From NCBI RefSeq assembly GCF_000725485.1, contig NZ_JOAG01000053.1, forward strand, positions 1 to 60,236: a DNA stretch of 60,236 nt. The letters are read 5' to 3'. Source of the stretch: Nonomuraea candida (GTDB taxonomy: Bacteria; Actinomycetota; Actinomycetes; Streptosporangiales; Streptosporangiaceae). The position numbers and the translations under genes were made by a program. The notes beneath the pieces are model-generated. The model was not told the DNA's origin, did no database searches, and was given only the letters and a program-made list of their open reading frames with translations. Positions 58,477 through 60,236 of this stretch are shown piece after piece; positions within the stretch are counted from its first letter, which is position 1, and every line of letters begins with the position of its first letter.

Positions 58477-59181
58477 ATGAAACTGGCGGGCAGTGCCGTG
58501 ATCGGCGCGGACAGGGATCGGGTGTGGGCGGCGCTCCGGGACCCGGAGGTGCTGGTGCGCGCCATCCCCGGGTGCGAGCGGCTGGAGGAGGCGGGGCCGG
58601 ACACCTATCGCATGACGGTCAACGCCGGGGTGGCCTCCATCAAGGGCGTCTACCAGGGAGAGGTCGCGCTGACCGACCCGCTCGCGCCGGAGAGCTTCAC
58701 CATCAAGGCGCGCGGTCAGGGCGCGCCGGGGACCGTGGACGCCACCGTGCTCGTACGGCTCGGCGAGGCCGGCGGCGCGACCCGGGTGGACTACGAGGCC
58801 GAGGCCGTGATCGGCGGCATGATCGGCGGTGTCGGGCAGCGCATGCTGGGCTCGGCCGCCAAGCGCACGGCGGGACAGTTCTTCTCGGCCGTCGAGCGGC
58901 TCCTGCTCGCCCCCGAGACCGCCCCCGAGACCGCCCCCGAGGCCGGCCCCGAGGCCGCGCCGGTGGAGAGCGCCGCTCCCGGCGCCGCTGTCGCGGTGCC
59001 CGCGGCGGCGGTCGTGGCCGCTCCCGGGCAGGGCGGCGTGTTCGAGCGGCCGCCCCGGCGACACACCGAGACCCGCCCGTGGGTGATGCTGGCGGCCTTC
59101 GGCATGGGCGCCGGCGTCGCGCTCACCGGGGCCGCCGTGGGCTGGCTGCTGGGGCGGGGGTCGCGCCGAGGGGGAGCCTGA
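58477..59181 (+). CDS. CoxG-like SRPBCC-domain protein with C-terminal anchor
   Basis: A 234-residue protein. The N-terminal 145 residues form a CoxG/SRPBCC domain: MKLAGSAVIGADRDRVWAALRDPEVLVRAIPGCERLEE, then GVYQGEVALTDPLAPESFTIKARGQG. A Pro/Ala/Glu linker (APETAPEAGPEA) leads to a membrane helix at about 205-226. CoxG is associated with maturation or membrane attachment of CO-dehydrogenase-type molybdenum hydroxylases; here the hydroxylase lies 5.5 kb upstream. TAGAGT six bases ahead of the ATG suggests a leaderless mRNA. Confidence 0.85.
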   Translation: MKLAGSAVIGADRDRVWAALRDPEVLVRAIPGCERLEEAGPDTYRMTVNAGVASIKGVYQGEVALTDPLAPESFTIKARGQGAPGTVDATVLVRLGEAGGATRVDYEAEAVIGGMIGGVGQRMLGSAAKRTAGQFFSAVERLLLAPETAPETAPEAGPEAAPVESAAPGAAVAVPAAAVVAAPGQGGVFERPPRRHTETRPWVMLAAFGMGAGVALTGAAVGWLLGRGSRRGGA

Positions 59182-59237
59182 GGTTGGTGGCGCCCGGGAC
59201 TCTCGCGGAAAAGGATCTCCAGGCGTAGCGTGGCGGT

Positions 59238-60134
59238 ATGCGGCAGGCACACGCTGAAGACGCGAGGACCGAGGCCAGACGAGTCGTACGCAATCTGCTG
59301 GGCGAGGAGCGTCCGACGGCCGAGACGCTGATCGGCGTCGTGCGCCCCGTGCTCGGGGACGACCGCACCGACCGCACCCTGGAGCTCGCCCTCGGCGCCC
59401 AGCTCACCAGGCGCTCGGCCGAGCTGGCCGCGCTGGCCGCGCTGCTGGTCGGCACCCGTGAGCTGGGCGCCGGCTGGTGGGTCACGCCGAGGGGCGGCAA
59501 GCTGCCGCCGCCCGACGAGGTCGTGCGCACGGCCGTCGCCATCGAGCCGTGGACCGACCTGACCGCGCTGGAGATGCTGGCCGCCTGGATCTCCGACGAC
59601 GCCGCCGACCAGATGTGGGGCGTTCCGGTCGCGCAGGTGGACCTCAACTCCTGGCAGGCCGAGGACCGTTTCCGCCTGCCGCCGGGCGTCAAGCCGGGCC
59701 AGCGGCTCGTCGTGCACTTCGACGCGGGGGGCCGGCTCGACGCGGTCGTCACCCGGCGGGCCGACGAGGAGCTCGGCTCCAACCTCGACTTCCACTCCCT
59801 GCGCTACTCGCGGCCCGCCGAGGCGCAGTGGAGCTGGGGCGTGGCGGCCGGGCTCGGGCCGCACCGGCTGCCGGGCGAGAGCCCCGACCCGTACGCCCGC
59901 GAGGTGCCCTCCGCCGCCGCCGGCATCCTGCGGGCGTGGGCCATGCGCCACGGCGCCACCCAGGAGCAGCTCGGCGAGCGCTGGGAGACGGTGGGCGACG
60001 TGGTGGCGGCCATCGAGCGGGTGGACTGGATGTGGCGCAGCGGCGAGTGGTTCGGCTGGTGGCGGGGGGCGTCGGCGCTGGTGGACGACTCGGCGTACCT
60101 GCCGTACCGGCTGGAGGAACTGGCCGCCGACTAG
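59238..60134 (+). CDS. Uncharacterised actinobacterial protein
   Basis: A 298-residue protein that I do not recognise. It looks soluble and helical, with no signal peptide or membrane segment. Notable stretches are MLAAWISDDAADQMWG, VKPGQRLVVHFDAGGRLDAVV and GILRAWAMRHGATQEQLGERW; Trp is frequent. TAGCGT is six bases before the ATG, suggesting a leaderless mRNA. It is likely a single gene or distal to the CoxG-like gene (56 bp gap). Confidence 0.75.
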   Translation: MRQAHAEDARTEARRVVRNLLGEERPTAETLIGVVRPVLGDDRTDRTLELALGAQLTRRSAELAALAALLVGTRELGAGWWVTPRGGKLPPPDEVVRTAVAIEPWTDLTALEMLAAWISDDAADQMWGVPVAQVDLNSWQAEDRFRLPPGVKPGQRLVVHFDAGGRLDAVVTRRADEELGSNLDFHSLRYSRPAEAQWSWGVAAGLGPHRLPGESPDPYAREVPSAAAGILRAWAMRHGATQEQLGERWETVGDVVAAIERVDWMWRSGEWFGWWRGASALVDDSAYLPYRLEELAAD

Positions 60135-60150
60135 GGGCAATGCCGGGAAG

Positions 60151-60236
60151 TTAAGGGCTTTGGGCTGCTGTCAACTGGTGTTCGGTGAGGACGTCGATGG
60201 TGGTGCTCGCGCGGTGGTTGGTGCGGTCGACTTGTC
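60151..60236 (-). CDS. Possible 3' end of a gene crossing the right edge
   Basis: An open minus-strand frame ends at TAA (60151-60153) and reads QVDRTNHRASTTIDVLTEHQ then LTAAQSP. I cannot assign it to a family from this length; the composition is coding-like. The start lies outside the window. Confidence 0.3.
   Translation of the reverse strand, partial: QVDRTNHRASTTIDVLTEHQLTAAQSP

Overview
The window is about 60 kb of very GC-rich DNA with tightly packed genes, strong third-position GC bias and almost no TTA codons. WhiB-like, XRE/DUF397, DUF1707, mycothiol-linked DinB-like and several ECF sigma/anti-sigma genes are present. Together these point to a morphologically complex actinomycete; Streptosporangiales (Nonomuraea-like) is my best guess, but I ran no database search. 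I see no tRNA, rRNA, CRISPR array, intact insertion sequence or prophage, so this looks like ordinary chromosome.

Layout. 1-7.5 kb: OsmC, an ECF sigma factor with a DinB-like partner, a His-rich secreted repeat protein, an HD hydrolase, an ankyrin/HEAT protein, a DUF1707 protein and a SigE-family sigma pair. 7.5-11.5 kb: a sulfite-reduction operon on the minus strand (sir, a 58-residue zinc-ribbon gene, cysH, cbiX) headed by a probable leaderless Cys-Cys leader peptide. 11.5-16.7 kb: small membrane proteins, a Ser/Thr kinase, and glyA behind a ZTP-type riboswitch. 16.7-22.2 kb: an ECF sigma/anti-sigma pair, rsgA, a phosphoribosyltransferase, and an ATPase/XRE/DUF397 group whose last two genes share a GCACGTGC-centred palindrome. 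22.2-37.6 kb: mixed housekeeping and regulatory genes, including a WhiB-like gene, an iron-box-controlled sucrase/ferredoxin-like gene, a tetR-glpD / alkylglycerone-phosphate-synthase-like divergon, a PolA-like polymerase and a TetR-controlled efflux/MOSC operon. 37.6-40 kb: a second Ser/Thr kinase.

40-53 kb is the most coherent metabolic island. Genes for an FdrA/DUF1116/DUF2877 trio (the proposed oxamate carbamoyltransferase AllFGH) diverge from a PucR regulator. Downstream of PucR lie two tandem xanthine/uracil-type permeases and a three-subunit molybdenum hydroxylase. The simple reading is purine or allantoin nitrogen salvage: import of an oxidised purine, hydroxylation by the molybdoenzyme, and late ureide-carbamate chemistry by AllFGH, switched by PucR.

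53-60 kb: an LRR protein with a duplicated 3' end, two paralogous lipoproteins, cydAB under a striking nested CTACA/TGTAG operator array, a polysaccharide deacetylase, a CoxG-like protein and an uncharacterised protein. Recurrent themes are leaderless-looking starts (a TANNNT-like hexamer 5-7 nt before the start codon), codon-phased minisatellites inside many genes, and short tandem duplications just beyond stop codons.
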